DNA of 64,000 nt from the NCBI RefSeq assembly GCF_014048465.1, contig NZ_PDLY01000002.1:62001-126000 (forward strand), written 5' to 3'. The notes below the pieces were generated by a model. It made no database searches. It was not told the origin of the DNA and was given only the letters and a program-made list of their open reading frames with translations. This stretch comes from Bombella mellum (GTDB taxonomy: Bacteria; Pseudomonadota; Alphaproteobacteria; Acetobacterales; Acetobacteraceae). This document shows, piece by piece, positions 31,495-40,427 of this stretch. The translations under genes were made by a program, and so were the position numbers. The stretch's first letter is position 1. Each line of letters opens with the position of its first letter.

Positions 31495-32574
31495 TCAATC
31501 CTGATAAAGACGATCAAAACGATCCCCCAGAGATGTCAGGATTTCATACCCAATCGTACCTACGGATTTGGCCATCTGATCAAGAGCTTGGTCATCACCA
31601 ATGACATTCACCCAGTCACCCTCCTTTAATGATCCTGCAGGAATATCTGTCAGGTCAACTGAAAGGCTGTCCATCGAAATACGCCCAAGAACAGGAAGAC
31701 GCCTTCCTTTTATCCACAAGGCTCCGGATTCAGAGAAAGACCGAAAAATTCCATCCGCATAGCCAATGCCTACCGTGGCCACGCACATGGGACGTTTTGC
31801 ACGATAAGTCAGTCCATAGCCTATGCGATCTCCCTGCTTCAGATGCCGTATCTGTAAAATCCGTGCATCCAGTGTCACCGCTGAACGAAGCTGCCCCTCT
31901 TCTTTCCCCGGGGCCAACCCATACAGGGCTATTCCCGGACGAACCATTTCAAAATGATAGCTTTCCCCTAAAAAAATACCTGACGAAGCTGCCAGAGACC
32001 GCGGAACACCTGGAAAAACTGAACTCATTTCAAGAAAGCGTCGAAGCTGCTCCTGATTGGCACAATCCGAGGAAATGTCAGCACAGGCAAGGTGACTCAA
32101 TACAAGCACCGGCTTCAAGCCGATCACGGCATCATCATGCATTTCATCAGATGATATTCCAAAACGGGACATTCCCGTATCAAACTGCAAGGCAGCAGGA
32201 TAATTTCTTCCTTCCCTCTGACAGAAAGACCGCCATTCCCTTACCTGCTGTAAGCTGTTGAGCACCGGGATTAGTCCGTGTCTGATCATGAACTCCGACT
32301 GCCCGGGCAAAAAACCATGAAGGACGAAAATTCTTTTATCTGGCAGGAAGACTCTGAGCTGCCTACCCTCCTCCGGCTGAGCCACAAAGAAAGTCTGCAC
32401 ACTGCCAGCCAGACTGCTGGCCACTTCTCTCATGCCCAGCCCGTAGGCATCCGCCTTGACGACGGCAGCGCACTCTGCCTTGCCAACCCTTCTGGAAAGG
32501 TCGGCATGATTTTCCCTGATGGCAGAAAGATTCACCGTCAAACGTGTGCTCGTCTGTTTACAGGAATATCTCAC
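31495..32574 (-). CDS. alr: alanine racemase
   Basis: PLP enzyme making D-alanine for peptidoglycan. The N-terminal motif AAVVKADAYGLG carries the PLP lysine; the C-terminal domain has the RISMDSLSVDLTD segment and near the end GYEILTSLGDR, the active-site tyrosine region. About 359 residues from a GTG start at 32574, which has AGAGG 6 bases upstream; a TTG at 32580 is the alternative. Divergent from the sphingolipid operon with 361 bases between. POT and alr are co-directional but 122 bases apart. Confidence 0.93.
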   Translation of the reverse strand: MRYSCKQTSTRLTVNLSAIRENHADLSRRVGKAECAAVVKADAYGLGMREVASSLAGSVQTFFVAQPEEGRQLRVFLPDKRIFVLHGFLPGQSEFMIRHGLIPVLNSLQQVREWRSFCQREGRNYPAALQFDTGMSRFGISSDEMHDDAVIGLKPVLVLSHLACADISSDCANQEQLRRFLEMSSVFPGVPRSLAASSGIFLGESYHFEMVRPGIALYGLAPGKEEGQLRSAVTLDARILQIRHLKQGDRIGYGLTYRAKRPMCVATVGIGYADGIFRSFSESGALWIKGRRLPVLGRISMDSLSVDLTDIPAGSLKEGDWVNVIGDDQALDQMAKSVGTIGYEILTSLGDRFDRLYQD

Positions 32575-32935
32575 ACCCAACCTCTCATTTCCGTTACGAT
32601 TTTCCTATCAGTTTCCCTGATTTTACAAGAAGGTTCTTTCAGAGAAATTATTATTTAATGCTGGACCAAGCCCGCTCTGTCATCATTTTTCCAGACTTTT
32701 CTGTCAGTTTCCTACAGGGTGCCTGTCCATGAGTATATGGACCCCGCAATTTTGTCTGCGAAATTGATGACATATGCTTGAGGCAAAGGGGGCTTTTGTA
32801 TTAGAGACAGGGCACACCATGCTGCTCTGCCATGTGTGGAGCGGCCTTTACCCTATGCACAGGGGTTAAGTTTTTTTGATTTCGCAGGGGCCTTAAGATT
32901 TCCAGTCTGATGGTCCAAACGGAGCTAGTCCAGGT
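32575..32935. other. divergent intergenic region between alr and the sphingolipid operon
   Basis: No convincing ORF or RNA gene. It should contain the alr and acyl-ligase promoters. A weak candidate for the rightward operon is TTGAGG at 32778-32783 and TATTAG at 32799-32804, but the spacer of 15 is short. The stretch before the ligase start includes a seven-T run near 32872 with no stem strong enough to call a terminator. Confidence 0.5.
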
Positions 32936-34684
32936 TTGACCGAGGCCAATCAGAAACCCAGTCCCACCCTTTCCATCACGCCGAGCCGTTCGGGTATTGA
33001 GCGTCGGTATGGAGACTTCCCAAGCTTTCCGGCCGCTCTTGACTATGCGGCGCAGGGGAAGAGTGGCTTCAACATTTATTCCGGACGTGGCACCCTGCTT
33101 GAGGTGCTTCCCTACAGTAAACTACGCCAGCAGGCACACGCTACGGCACGCCGTCTGCTTGGCCTTGGCCTGAAACCGGGCGACCGTGTGGCCATCGTGG
33201 CTGAAAGCGATGGTGACTTTGCCCGTATTTTCTTTGGCTGTCAGTACGCCGGCCTTGTCCCTGCTCCCCTTCCCCTACCTGTCGCTTTTGGTGGCAAGGA
33301 AGGCTACATCAATACCCTGCGTGGCATGATCACCAGTGCCGATGCCAAAGCCGTCGTCGTGCCGGATGTCATCGGTGGATGGACTGCGGATATCGTTGCT
33401 GATTTCCCTCTTCTTTTCGGTGGCTCCCCTGCTGAACTGATGGCTCTGGAAGAACAGGACATTCCCCTTCCAGAAATTCGGGAAGATGGTCTGTCCTATC
33501 TTCAGTTCTCCTCCGGCAGTACCCGTTTCCCCATGGGAATCAGCGTGACGCAAAAAGCAGGAATGGCAAACGCACATGCCATTGCCCGTTATGGCCTGCA
33601 GGTCTATCCGAGTTCAGATGAACGGGACGACCGCTGTGTTTCCTGGCTTCCCCTATATCATGACATGGGGCTTGTCGGATTCTTCCTGACACCAATGACA
33701 TGCCAGCTCTCCGTTGATCTTCTGCCCACACGGGAATTCGCCCGTCGTCCGCATATCTGGCTGGAGCTGATTGCCCGTAATAAAGGCACCATGTCCTACA
33801 GCCCCTCCTTCGGCTATGAACTCTGTGCACGCCGTGGAGCACGGGAAGACATTGATCTTTCCTCATGGCGGATTGCCGGCATTGGCGGCGACATGATCCG
33901 CCCCCACATCATACACAATTTCGCAGAAACCTTTGCAAAACGTGGTTTCGATGCACGAGCTTTCGTCGCCAGCTATGGAATGGCCGAAACAACACTCGCC
34001 ATCAGCTTTGCTCCCCTCAATACGGGACTGTGCACCGATACGGTTGATCTTTCCGTCATGGAACAGAGAGATTACGCACAGCCTGCCAAGGAAGGGACGG
34101 AAACGGCCCGTGACTTCGTTCTCTGCGGTGTCTGTCTTTCTGGCCATCAGATTGAGGTGCGTGACAGCTCGGGCAAGGTTCTTCAGGATCGCGAAGTCGG
34201 TACCGTCCATGTCCGTGGTCCCAGCCTGATGTCAGGTTATTTCAATCGTCCTGATGAAACGGCGCAGGCCCTTTCATCTGATGGATGGCTGAATACCGGG
34301 GATATCGGCTATATGCTGGATGGGCAGATCGTCATCACAGGTCGTGCCAAAGATCTCATCATCATCAATGCCCGCAACATCTGGCCGCAGGATCTGGAAT
34401 GGGCGGCCGAACATGAAGTGTCTTCTCTTCGCTCCCGTGATGTGGCCGTATTCTCGGTAGATGACAGCCAAGGAGAGCGTGTTGTCGCTCTCGTGCAGTG
34501 CCGCTATACGGATGAAGAACCTAGGACCAGACTGCAGGATGAGCTGGTAGCCCTTTTCCGGCGCCTTCACGGTATTGATGTGGATGTCGTACTGGTTCCA
34601 CCACGCTCCCTGCCGCAGACTTCCTCCGGAAAGCTGACACGGGCCAAGGCCAAGGCCATGTATCTCAACAAGGAATTCGCCTGA
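32936..34684 (+). CDS. fatty acyl-AMP ligase / acyl-ACP synthetase of the sphingolipid locus
   Basis: ANL-superfamily adenylating enzyme, 582 residues. The P-loop is FSSGSTRFPMGI (191-202), the FAAL/acyl-ACP synthetase hallmark SWLPLYHDMGL is at 236-246, ASYGMAETTLA near 340, and GWLNTGDIGY near 450. The C-terminal lysine lies in SSGKLTRAKAK. It should activate a fatty acid as acyl-AMP and load the ACP encoded next to it, supplying serine palmitoyltransferase, as known for Caulobacter-type bacterial sphingolipid synthesis. The only available in-frame start near the conserved N-terminus is TTG at 32936, after an in-frame stop upstream. Confidence 0.9.
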   Translation: MTEANQKPSPTLSITPSRSGIERRYGDFPSFPAALDYAAQGKSGFNIYSGRGTLLEVLPYSKLRQQAHATARRLLGLGLKPGDRVAIVAESDGDFARIFFGCQYAGLVPAPLPLPVAFGGKEGYINTLRGMITSADAKAVVVPDVIGGWTADIVADFPLLFGGSPAELMALEEQDIPLPEIREDGLSYLQFSSGSTRFPMGISVTQKAGMANAHAIARYGLQVYPSSDERDDRCVSWLPLYHDMGLVGFFLTPMTCQLSVDLLPTREFARRPHIWLELIARNKGTMSYSPSFGYELCARRGAREDIDLSSWRIAGIGGDMIRPHIIHNFAETFAKRGFDARAFVASYGMAETTLAISFAPLNTGLCTDTVDLSVMEQRDYAQPAKEGTETARDFVLCGVCLSGHQIEVRDSSGKVLQDREVGTVHVRGPSLMSGYFNRPDETAQALSSDGWLNTGDIGYMLDGQIVITGRAKDLIIINARNIWPQDLEWAAEHEVSSLRSRDVAVFSVDDSQGERVVALVQCRYTDEEPRTRLQDELVALFRRLHGIDVDVVLVPPRSLPQTSSGKLTRAKAKAMYLNKEFA

Positions 34685-34761
34685 ACACCGAAAAGGCTAT
34701 CTCCCGGCTTGGGAAGATTATATAATTCTTCCTTCTTCGCTTGGTCACAAAGGGACAAGAC

Positions 34762-35016
34762 ATGACAGACAGTGTTGCCGATATCTCTCATCTCATTCTC
34801 CAGAAACTTCTGGAGAACCCCAAAGTGCCACGTGACATCTCTGGAGACAGCCGCATCGTTGAAGATCTGGCTTTTGACAGCTTGGCCGTCATGAACTTCG
34901 TGATGGAGATTGAAGACACTCTTGATGTCTCCGTCCCGCTCGATAAACTTGCCGACATTCGCACGATCAATGACTTGGCCGCCTGCCTGCATGCTATCAA
35001 GGCAGAACAGGCATGA
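34762..35016 (+). CDS. acyl carrier protein dedicated to sphingolipid synthesis
   Basis: 84-residue ACP. The phosphopantetheine serine is S40 in FDSLAVMNF, and the rest is the acidic four-helix ACP pattern. It is clearly different from the housekeeping acpP at 48.4 kb ([10 protein letters not shown]). The start at 34762 follows AAGGGAC; an upstream in-frame start at 34741 is unlikely. The stop overlaps the serine palmitoyltransferase start by ATGA, so the acyl donor and the enzyme are made together. Confidence 0.92.
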   Translation: MTDSVADISHLILQKLLENPKVPRDISGDSRIVEDLAFDSLAVMNFVMEIEDTLDVSVPLDKLADIRTINDLAACLHAIKAEQA

Positions 35017-36212
35017 GTGCTGGACTTTTTGACAAGTATTCTACCCTGAAGGGAAACTATGAGTCCCTCATGGCTGCCAGCCCGAGGAATCCTTTTGGAG
35101 TTGTCATCGAACGCCCTCTTTCCGCTACCGTAGGAATTATCGAAGGGCGTGAGACACTGCTATTCGGCACCAACAACTACCTTGGTCTCAGCCAGTCCGG
35201 TTTGGCCCGAGATGCTGCCATTCATACCGCCGAAACCATGGGTGTGGGCACCACGGGCTCCCGTATTGCAAATGGTACGTTCGGTCTTCACCAGAAACTG
35301 GAGAAGGCTCTGGCAGATGTTTTTCAGAAAAAACATGCCATGGTTTTCTCCACGGGTTATCAGGCCAATCTCGGCACGATTTCGGCTCTGGTCAACAAGG
35401 ACGATATTCTCTTCCTTGATGCGGACAGCCATGCATCCATTTACGATGGTGCCCGCCTTTCCGGCGCGCAGGTGATCCGGTTCCGTCACAATGACCCGGC
35501 CGACCTTGAGAAACGTATCGCACGGACAGACAAAACCACTGGAGCACGCCTCATCATTGCCGAGGGCATCTATTCCATGACAGGGAATATTGCCCCTCTA
35601 AATGAATTCGTGGACGTTAAAAAACGCCACAATGTTCCTCTGATGGTCGATGAGGCACATTCCTTTGGCGTTCTCGGTGATCATGGCCGTGGCGTCGCTG
35701 AGATGCAGGGGTGTGAGAAAGATATCGACTTCATCGTTGGCACATTCTCCAAGTCATTGGGAACGGTCGGGGGTTACTGCGTCACAGATCACGATGAAAT
35801 CGATCTGATGCGCCTCTGCTCACGTCCGTACATGTTCACGGCCTCTCTTCCTCCCGAGATCATCGCCGCCACGTTGGCTGCTCTTGAGGAAATTAGCAAC
35901 AGACCAGAGCTGCGTCAGAAACTTCAGGACAATGCGGCCCGTCTGCATCAGGGCTTCAAGGCCGTTGGCCTGAACACCAGCAATTTTATCTCACCGGTCA
36001 TTGCCGTGACACTAGAAGATATTCCACAGGCTATCGCCTTCTGGAATGCCCTTCTTGATGCTGGGGTGTATGTCAATCTCTCCCTCCCCCCGGCCACTCC
36101 GGACAACAGACCCCTGCTACGCTGCTCAGTCATGGCAGCTCACTCTGCCGCTGAAATTGATCGAGCAGTAGATACCTTTGGTTCCATTGCCAAGGAACTG
36201 AAACTGGTCTGA
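35013..36212 (+). CDS. spt: serine palmitoyltransferase
   Basis: First committed step of sphingolipid synthesis: condenses serine with an acyl thioester (probably acyl-ACP here) to 3-ketosphinganine with release of CO2. A PLP enzyme of the alpha-oxoamine synthase family, 399 residues. The PLP lysine is K247 (TFSKSLGTVGGY), the ring-nitrogen aspartate is D213 in DEAHSFGVLG, and the stacking histidine is H140. Homologues in the family (BioF, KBL, ALAS) are alternatives, but the neighbouring ACP and acyl ligase select SPT. Acetic acid bacteria are known to make 2-hydroxy ceramides. Confidence 0.92.
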   Translation: MSAGLFDKYSTLKGNYESLMAASPRNPFGVVIERPLSATVGIIEGRETLLFGTNNYLGLSQSGLARDAAIHTAETMGVGTTGSRIANGTFGLHQKLEKALADVFQKKHAMVFSTGYQANLGTISALVNKDDILFLDADSHASIYDGARLSGAQVIRFRHNDPADLEKRIARTDKTTGARLIIAEGIYSMTGNIAPLNEFVDVKKRHNVPLMVDEAHSFGVLGDHGRGVAEMQGCEKDIDFIVGTFSKSLGTVGGYCVTDHDEIDLMRLCSRPYMFTASLPPEIIAATLAALEEISNRPELRQKLQDNAARLHQGFKAVGLNTSNFISPVIAVTLEDIPQAIAFWNALLDAGVYVNLSLPPATPDNRPLLRCSVMAAHSAAEIDRAVDTFGSIAKELKLV

Positions 36213-36232
36213 TATCGCCGACCAGTTCTGAA

Positions 36233-36275
36233 TGTTCCTTTCTGCGTCTGAAAACATTACAGGCAGAAAGGAACA
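36233..36275. terminator. hairpin between converging sphingolipid genes
   Basis: Perfect 13-bp inverted repeat TGTTCCTTTCTGC / GCAGAAAGGAACA with a 17-base loop, midway between two converging genes. No clear T-run follows on either strand, so it may be a weak or factor-assisted bidirectional terminator. Confidence 0.5.
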
Positions 36276-36288
36276 CCACCTTTAAAAT

Positions 36289-37224
36289 TTACTGTCTGCT
36301 GTCACGGACATGGCGGGCACGCCAGAGAAAGAGTGGTAACGTCAGAATGGGATGTTTCCTCTCAAACGCAGACACTTGGATTTCTTTCCCTGTGTGCCGC
36401 CTTATCTTCCAAAGAAGATAAGATACCCCATCCCTGAACGTAAAGGCAGCTTTGATCAGCCTGATGACATTCAGAGGCTTCCCACAGCTCTTTATTGTCT
36501 GCCAGTTCTTCCTAGCCTTACTTTTGGCTGTAGCCGTCAACTCGGGATGAAGCAGATCACCCTCTTTCCGATACCAAAGGGAAGCCTGAAGCCACGCTTC
36601 TTTCAACATGACTGCATAGCGATCCTCCTTCCCCTGTAACAGATTGTAACTGCGTCCCTTTTTCTCGACACGCAGTTCAACCTCATATGTACAGGCAAAA
36701 AGATGATGCCAGTAATCGGCAGCCCTGCCCTTCTCAGGCCCCAGAAGGGCAGCCCAACAGGAAGCAGTGACTACACACTGTCTCACACTCTGCAATATCT
36801 GATCAGCACTTACAGAATCACGCACCCAGACCAGCCGCACAGGCTGACAGAACCGAGCCCAGATGGTCGTATCCACGGAAAAAATCGTGCTACGCTTCCT
36901 GAACTGTCGGCTGGACAGAAAGGCCACCTTGGCCCGCATGACCCGTCCACCCACTTCATGTTCCATGTAATAAACATTCGGTGGAAGAAGCTGATTGGCC
37001 CAGCTCGCCAAATGATTCCCATTTAAACTGGCAGGCCGGTCAGTGATGACGTAAAAATCCAATATACCTTCAGGATCGACCTTACGGAGGACAGAACCGT
37101 AAAACAGAACACCTAACGGACGTTGTTTCAGCCTGCTGACAATGAACTCCGCAAACTGCCCAACCTGACTAGGAACGATCGTCGTCAGCTCACCAGCGAG
37201 CATTTTCTCCAGAGCGTCAGACAT
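36289..37224 (-). CDS. nucleotidyltransferase-like protein of the sphingolipid locus
   Basis: 311 residues; function not established. Near the N-terminus VLFYGSVLRKVDPEGILDFYV resembles the polymerase-beta-type nucleotidyltransferase core (G43-S44, then D56-x-Y58), but the second acidic residue of the usual D-x-D is tyrosine, with a further D62. So metal catalysis is doubtful unless another acid replaces it. The rest is basic and aromatic-rich with no signal peptide. The start at 37224 overlaps the end of the lipid-kinase gene by 8 bases, so the two are translationally coupled and probably act in one step series. The alternative start is TTG at 37230. Confidence 0.65.
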   Translation of the reverse strand: MSDALEKMLAGELTTIVPSQVGQFAEFIVSRLKQRPLGVLFYGSVLRKVDPEGILDFYVITDRPASLNGNHLASWANQLLPPNVYYMEHEVGGRVMRAKVAFLSSRQFRKRSTIFSVDTTIWARFCQPVRLVWVRDSVSADQILQSVRQCVVTASCWAALLGPEKGRAADYWHHLFACTYEVELRVEKKGRSYNLLQGKEDRYAVMLKEAWLQASLWYRKEGDLLHPELTATAKSKARKNWQTIKSCGKPLNVIRLIKAAFTFRDGVSYLLWKIRRHTGKEIQVSAFERKHPILTLPLFLWRARHVRDSRQ

Positions 37225-38206
37225 AAACAAACCGAAAAGCCGGTCCCTCTTCCAGCTTTATGTGGCCTCCAACCGAGGCTGGAAACACTTCCCCGTCCAG
37301 TACAAAATTACTATCCGTTTTCAAAAGCATCTCTTTAGCCACTGCACTGACATAGTCCTCATGAGAGCGAAGCCAGTCTGGTGCCTGTCCTCTTAGAAGA
37401 TTGAAACAGGCTCCGAGCAGATTTTTGGGGAAAGCCTTCACGTTCAGAAAACGAAAACCATCATTTACATCGGAGGTCGCATTCCAGAATGGCCAGATAC
37501 CATGTGACAACTTTTCCAGTGCCGTTGCCATGAACAGAAAGCTGCGATCGTCCGCTTCCGTACCTGTAACCGCTCCATTCTTTGCTGACCACAACAGCTC
37601 ATCACCACGCATCCATGACTCACGGCTCCGCCTGAAAAGAAGGCTGGCCATACTGCTGAACAGGGTGAAAAAAACTGCGAGATCATGAGGTGCAAATTTC
37701 AGAACACTGGGAGAGTGAGCTATCCGCACAGCCCGAGCGTACCCGGTACACCCCCCGAACATGCCCAGTACTGATGGCCGCTCATCCTCTGGCCAGGAAA
37801 GTCTGATCGGGGTACGGATGCAGCTTCTCAGTCCTTCCGGCCTCAAAAGACGGTCTATGGCCTCCGCACCATGAAGACCGAACCCTACATCGCCAGCGAT
37901 GAGGTTCGTATTGCCAGATGGAAGAATAGCTACGGCAGGCAGCGGAACATCATGATAAATGTTGGCAATCGTGGTCAGGCAGGCACTGACGGTGCCGTCC
38001 CCCCCACTGATGGCAATCAGATCGACCCCCTTGTTTTTCAGGTCTGTCAGATGGGCCGGCAGATGACTGTCATTCAGAGCAGAAACACAGAAATCCCCCA
38101 TCTTGCGTCGTGCCATCCTCACGAACTGACCGTGATCCTGTGCATTTTTGCGGCTATTCGGATTATGTATCAGGGCTGGCTGTATAATCTTCTCTAATCT
38201 CTGCAT
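37217..38206 (-). CDS. diacylglycerol/ceramide kinase-family lipid kinase
   Basis: 329-residue protein of the DAGK catalytic-domain (LCB5/YegS) family. The N-terminal NPNSRKN (15-21) and the ATP-binding SGGDGTV (67-73) are clear, followed by LPSGNTNLIAGDVG. The C-terminal beta-sandwich ends with DGEVF and FRFVYV. The family phosphorylates lipid hydroxyls; next to serine palmitoyltransferase the likely substrate is a ceramide or long-chain base, as for the Caulobacter ceramide kinase CpgB (recalled knowledge). Leftward; the coupled nucleotidyltransferase-like gene follows. Confidence 0.8.
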   Translation of the reverse strand: MQRLEKIIQPALIHNPNSRKNAQDHGQFVRMARRKMGDFCVSALNDSHLPAHLTDLKNKGVDLIAISGGDGTVSACLTTIANIYHDVPLPAVAILPSGNTNLIAGDVGFGLHGAEAIDRLLRPEGLRSCIRTPIRLSWPEDERPSVLGMFGGCTGYARAVRIAHSPSVLKFAPHDLAVFFTLFSSMASLLFRRSRESWMRGDELLWSAKNGAVTGTEADDRSFLFMATALEKLSHGIWPFWNATSDVNDGFRFLNVKAFPKNLLGACFNLLRGQAPDWLRSHEDYVSAVAKEMLLKTDSNFVLDGEVFPASVGGHIKLEEGPAFRFVYV

Positions 38207-38346
38207 CTATCCACCACAAATCCGCCCAGAAACATAAAAACCAGACCATTTCATACGCTGGTCGAATTCCTTTAACATGGCTATGCTAAGGGAGCCAGCA
38301 GGGAGTTCCCCTGAAAAATCATCCCCATCATGAACATGGTGCCATA

Positions 38347-39264
38347 ATGTTTTCCGACCCGTCCGCCACCTGTTCCAATCGGCGCGACCTCTCCATCTGT
38401 CTGGCACACATGTCAGACCCGCATCTTCCACCACCCCATATTGCGTGGCCTTCTTTTCTGAACAAACGTTTACTCAGCCGTATTCTCTGGATCAGCAGAC
38501 GCCGTCATGTTCTGCGCCCATCAGTCACCGCACAGCTCTTGGACAATATTGCCACCCACAAAGAACTGTCGGCCCTCCTGATCAGTGGCGACATCACCAA
38601 TTTTGGCACGAGCGAAGAGTATAAGCAGGCTGCCATCTGGCTGAAATCACTTCCACTCTCCCCCGTGGTCATCCCTGGAAATCATGATCTGATGGCCCCC
38701 ATCGCTCATGACCGTAGCCTTGCCCTGTGGGAACCTTGGTCGGGAAAAGAATTTCCCTTCGTTCGATATTTCGGGAAGGTCGCCGTCATCGGCCTGAACT
38801 CTGCCCTGCCTACCCCTCCCTTCACGGCCTATGGCCGCATTGACAGGAAACAGCTCACGAAACTGGCAAGACTGCTTGCAGAATTGGGTGAAGAGCGATA
38901 CTGCCGGGTGATCATGCTCCATCACCCTCCCCGTAAAGGGCTGCTCCCCTACAGGAAATCCCTCATCAACACGCCAGCCTTTTCCAGAGTGCTGAGCACT
39001 CATGGAGCGGAACTTGTACTTCACGGTCATTCCCATGACGCCACGGTAACAACAGTGGAAGGAACCAGCATTCCTCTTCTCGGGATCAGTGCCGCTGCCA
39101 TGAACAGCACGTCTCCCGAGCGCAGGGCCTCCTGGAACCATCTTACCTTCACGCCGCAGGATACTGGCTGGCAGATCGAACTGATGCGCAAGGATCATGA
39201 GGGAGAGACGCTGTCACACCTGACATGGCTCTCCAATACTCCGGTAGGACAGACTGCATGCTGA
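38347..39264 (+). CDS. calcineurin-like metallophosphoesterase
   Basis: 305 residues with all five metallophosphoesterase motifs: SDPHL (23-27), SGDIT, PGNHD, HHPP and HGHSHD. No signal peptide is obvious, so it probably works in the cytosol. Relatives include LpxH and cyclic-nucleotide phosphodiesterases, but the sequence is not specific. It is the first gene of the overlapping operon with LptF-like, LptG-like, hydroxylase and nucleotidyltransferase genes; a phospholipid or head-group precursor phosphatase or pyrophosphatase would fit (inference). Its stop overlaps the LptF-like start by 7 bases. Confidence 0.85.
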   Translation: MFSDPSATCSNRRDLSICLAHMSDPHLPPPHIAWPSFLNKRLLSRILWISRRRHVLRPSVTAQLLDNIATHKELSALLISGDITNFGTSEEYKQAAIWLKSLPLSPVVIPGNHDLMAPIAHDRSLALWEPWSGKEFPFVRYFGKVAVIGLNSALPTPPFTAYGRIDRKQLTKLARLLAELGEERYCRVIMLHHPPRKGLLPYRKSLINTPAFSRVLSTHGAELVLHGHSHDATVTTVEGTSIPLLGISAAAMNSTSPERRASWNHLTFTPQDTGWQIELMRKDHEGETLSHLTWLSNTPVGQTAC

Positions 39265-40424
39265 TAAAGAGCAACCTGCCAACACTGGACCGATATCTGC
39301 TCCGTCAGCTCGTCCCCCCCTTTGCTATCGCACTGGGGACCATGCTGGTTGCCCTCCTTCTGGAACGGCTGCTGACGCTGTTCAATCATCTGGCCAGCAG
39401 TGGCAGCTCCATTGCGACGCTGCTGTCGCTCCTCAGTGATCTTTTACCCCATTACATGGGGCTGGCCCTGCCGGCAGCTCTCTGCATCGCCATATTCATG
39501 ACCGTCAATCGCATGAGTGATCATAACGAGATTGACGTCCTGTGCGCTGGCCATATTTCCCTTCTGCGGATCAGTCAGCCTTACATCAAGGTCGGGGCCA
39601 TTCTGGCCGTGCTCAGTGTATTTCTGTACGGTTACATCCAGCCGATCGCCCGCTATGATTACCGGGAAGGTTTCTACTTTGCCAGACATACGGGCTGGGC
39701 ACCTCATCTCCAGTCCGACATGTTCGCTTCCACATCATCCACCACGATGCTGACGGCTGACCATGTCGATCAGGGAGGCTCCCGCCTGAAAAACATCTTC
39801 ATCCGCAACCTGAAAAACAATGGCAAGGCCGAACTGATCACGGCTCCCCGGGGGCTTCTGACCCTGTCAGAACGTGATCAGGCCACCCAGCTTGACCTCT
39901 GGGACGGTGTAATCGTGCACGTCAACACACCTGACCTGCCCGATGACAACCATGTCACCATCACCCACTTTGAACACATCGCCCGGATCATAGAACGGAC
40001 CAGAAGCCGTCAGGCCTTCCGCTCCCGCGGTGATGACGAACGGGAAATGACCACTCCTGAACTCCTTCAGGCCCTTCATCATGGCTCACCCCGCATTTCC
40101 TACATCGTGCTGCGATCCGAGCTGGACTTCCGGCTGACCAGAGCCATCAGCATCATGTTCATCCCGCTGCTGACCATTGCCTTCGCAGTGGGACGCAAAA
40201 GACGGAAATCCGTGATCGGACAGATCATGCTGGCCATCATCCTCGTCGGTTTCAACGAGATACTGCTTTTCGGTCACAGCATGGCCACCAATGGGAAGGC
40301 CTCCGTCTGGCTGACGCTCTGGGCGCCAGAAATCATCTTCTGTGTTGGCTGCACAATCGCCCTGCTTGCCCGCTCCCAGGTCTCCTGGCGTCATGGACAC
40401 AGGCACACGGCGCAGGAGGCTTAA
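39258..40424 (+). CDS. lptF: LptF-like (YjgP/YjgQ family) permease
   Basis: 388 residues. The start LDRYLLRQLVPPFAIALG and the six-segment topology (three membrane segments, a periplasmic jellyroll of about 150 residues, three more) are those of LptF/LptG, the inner-membrane half of the LPS exporter LptB2FG. The start at 39258 is preceded by AGGAC; the first ATG at 39225 is rejected. It is followed after 3 bases by the LptG-like gene. This may be the cell's only LptF, or a paralogue dedicated to sphingolipid export, given the locus. The sequence cannot decide, so the symbol is by homology only. Confidence 0.82.
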   Translation: MLIKSNLPTLDRYLLRQLVPPFAIALGTMLVALLLERLLTLFNHLASSGSSIATLLSLLSDLLPHYMGLALPAALCIAIFMTVNRMSDHNEIDVLCAGHISLLRISQPYIKVGAILAVLSVFLYGYIQPIARYDYREGFYFARHTGWAPHLQSDMFASTSSTTMLTADHVDQGGSRLKNIFIRNLKNNGKAELITAPRGLLTLSERDQATQLDLWDGVIVHVNTPDLPDDNHVTITHFEHIARIIERTRSRQAFRSRGDDEREMTTPELLQALHHGSPRISYIVLRSELDFRLTRAISIMFIPLLTIAFAVGRKRRKSVIGQIMLAIILVGFNEILLFGHSMATNGKASVWLTLWAPEIIFCVGCTIALLARSQVSWRHGHRHTAQEA

Positions 40425-40427
40425 ATC

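Noticed and set aside
32575-32935. small RNA or riboswitch before the sphingolipid operon
   Set aside because: No strong stems or terminator-like structure could be supported by eye.
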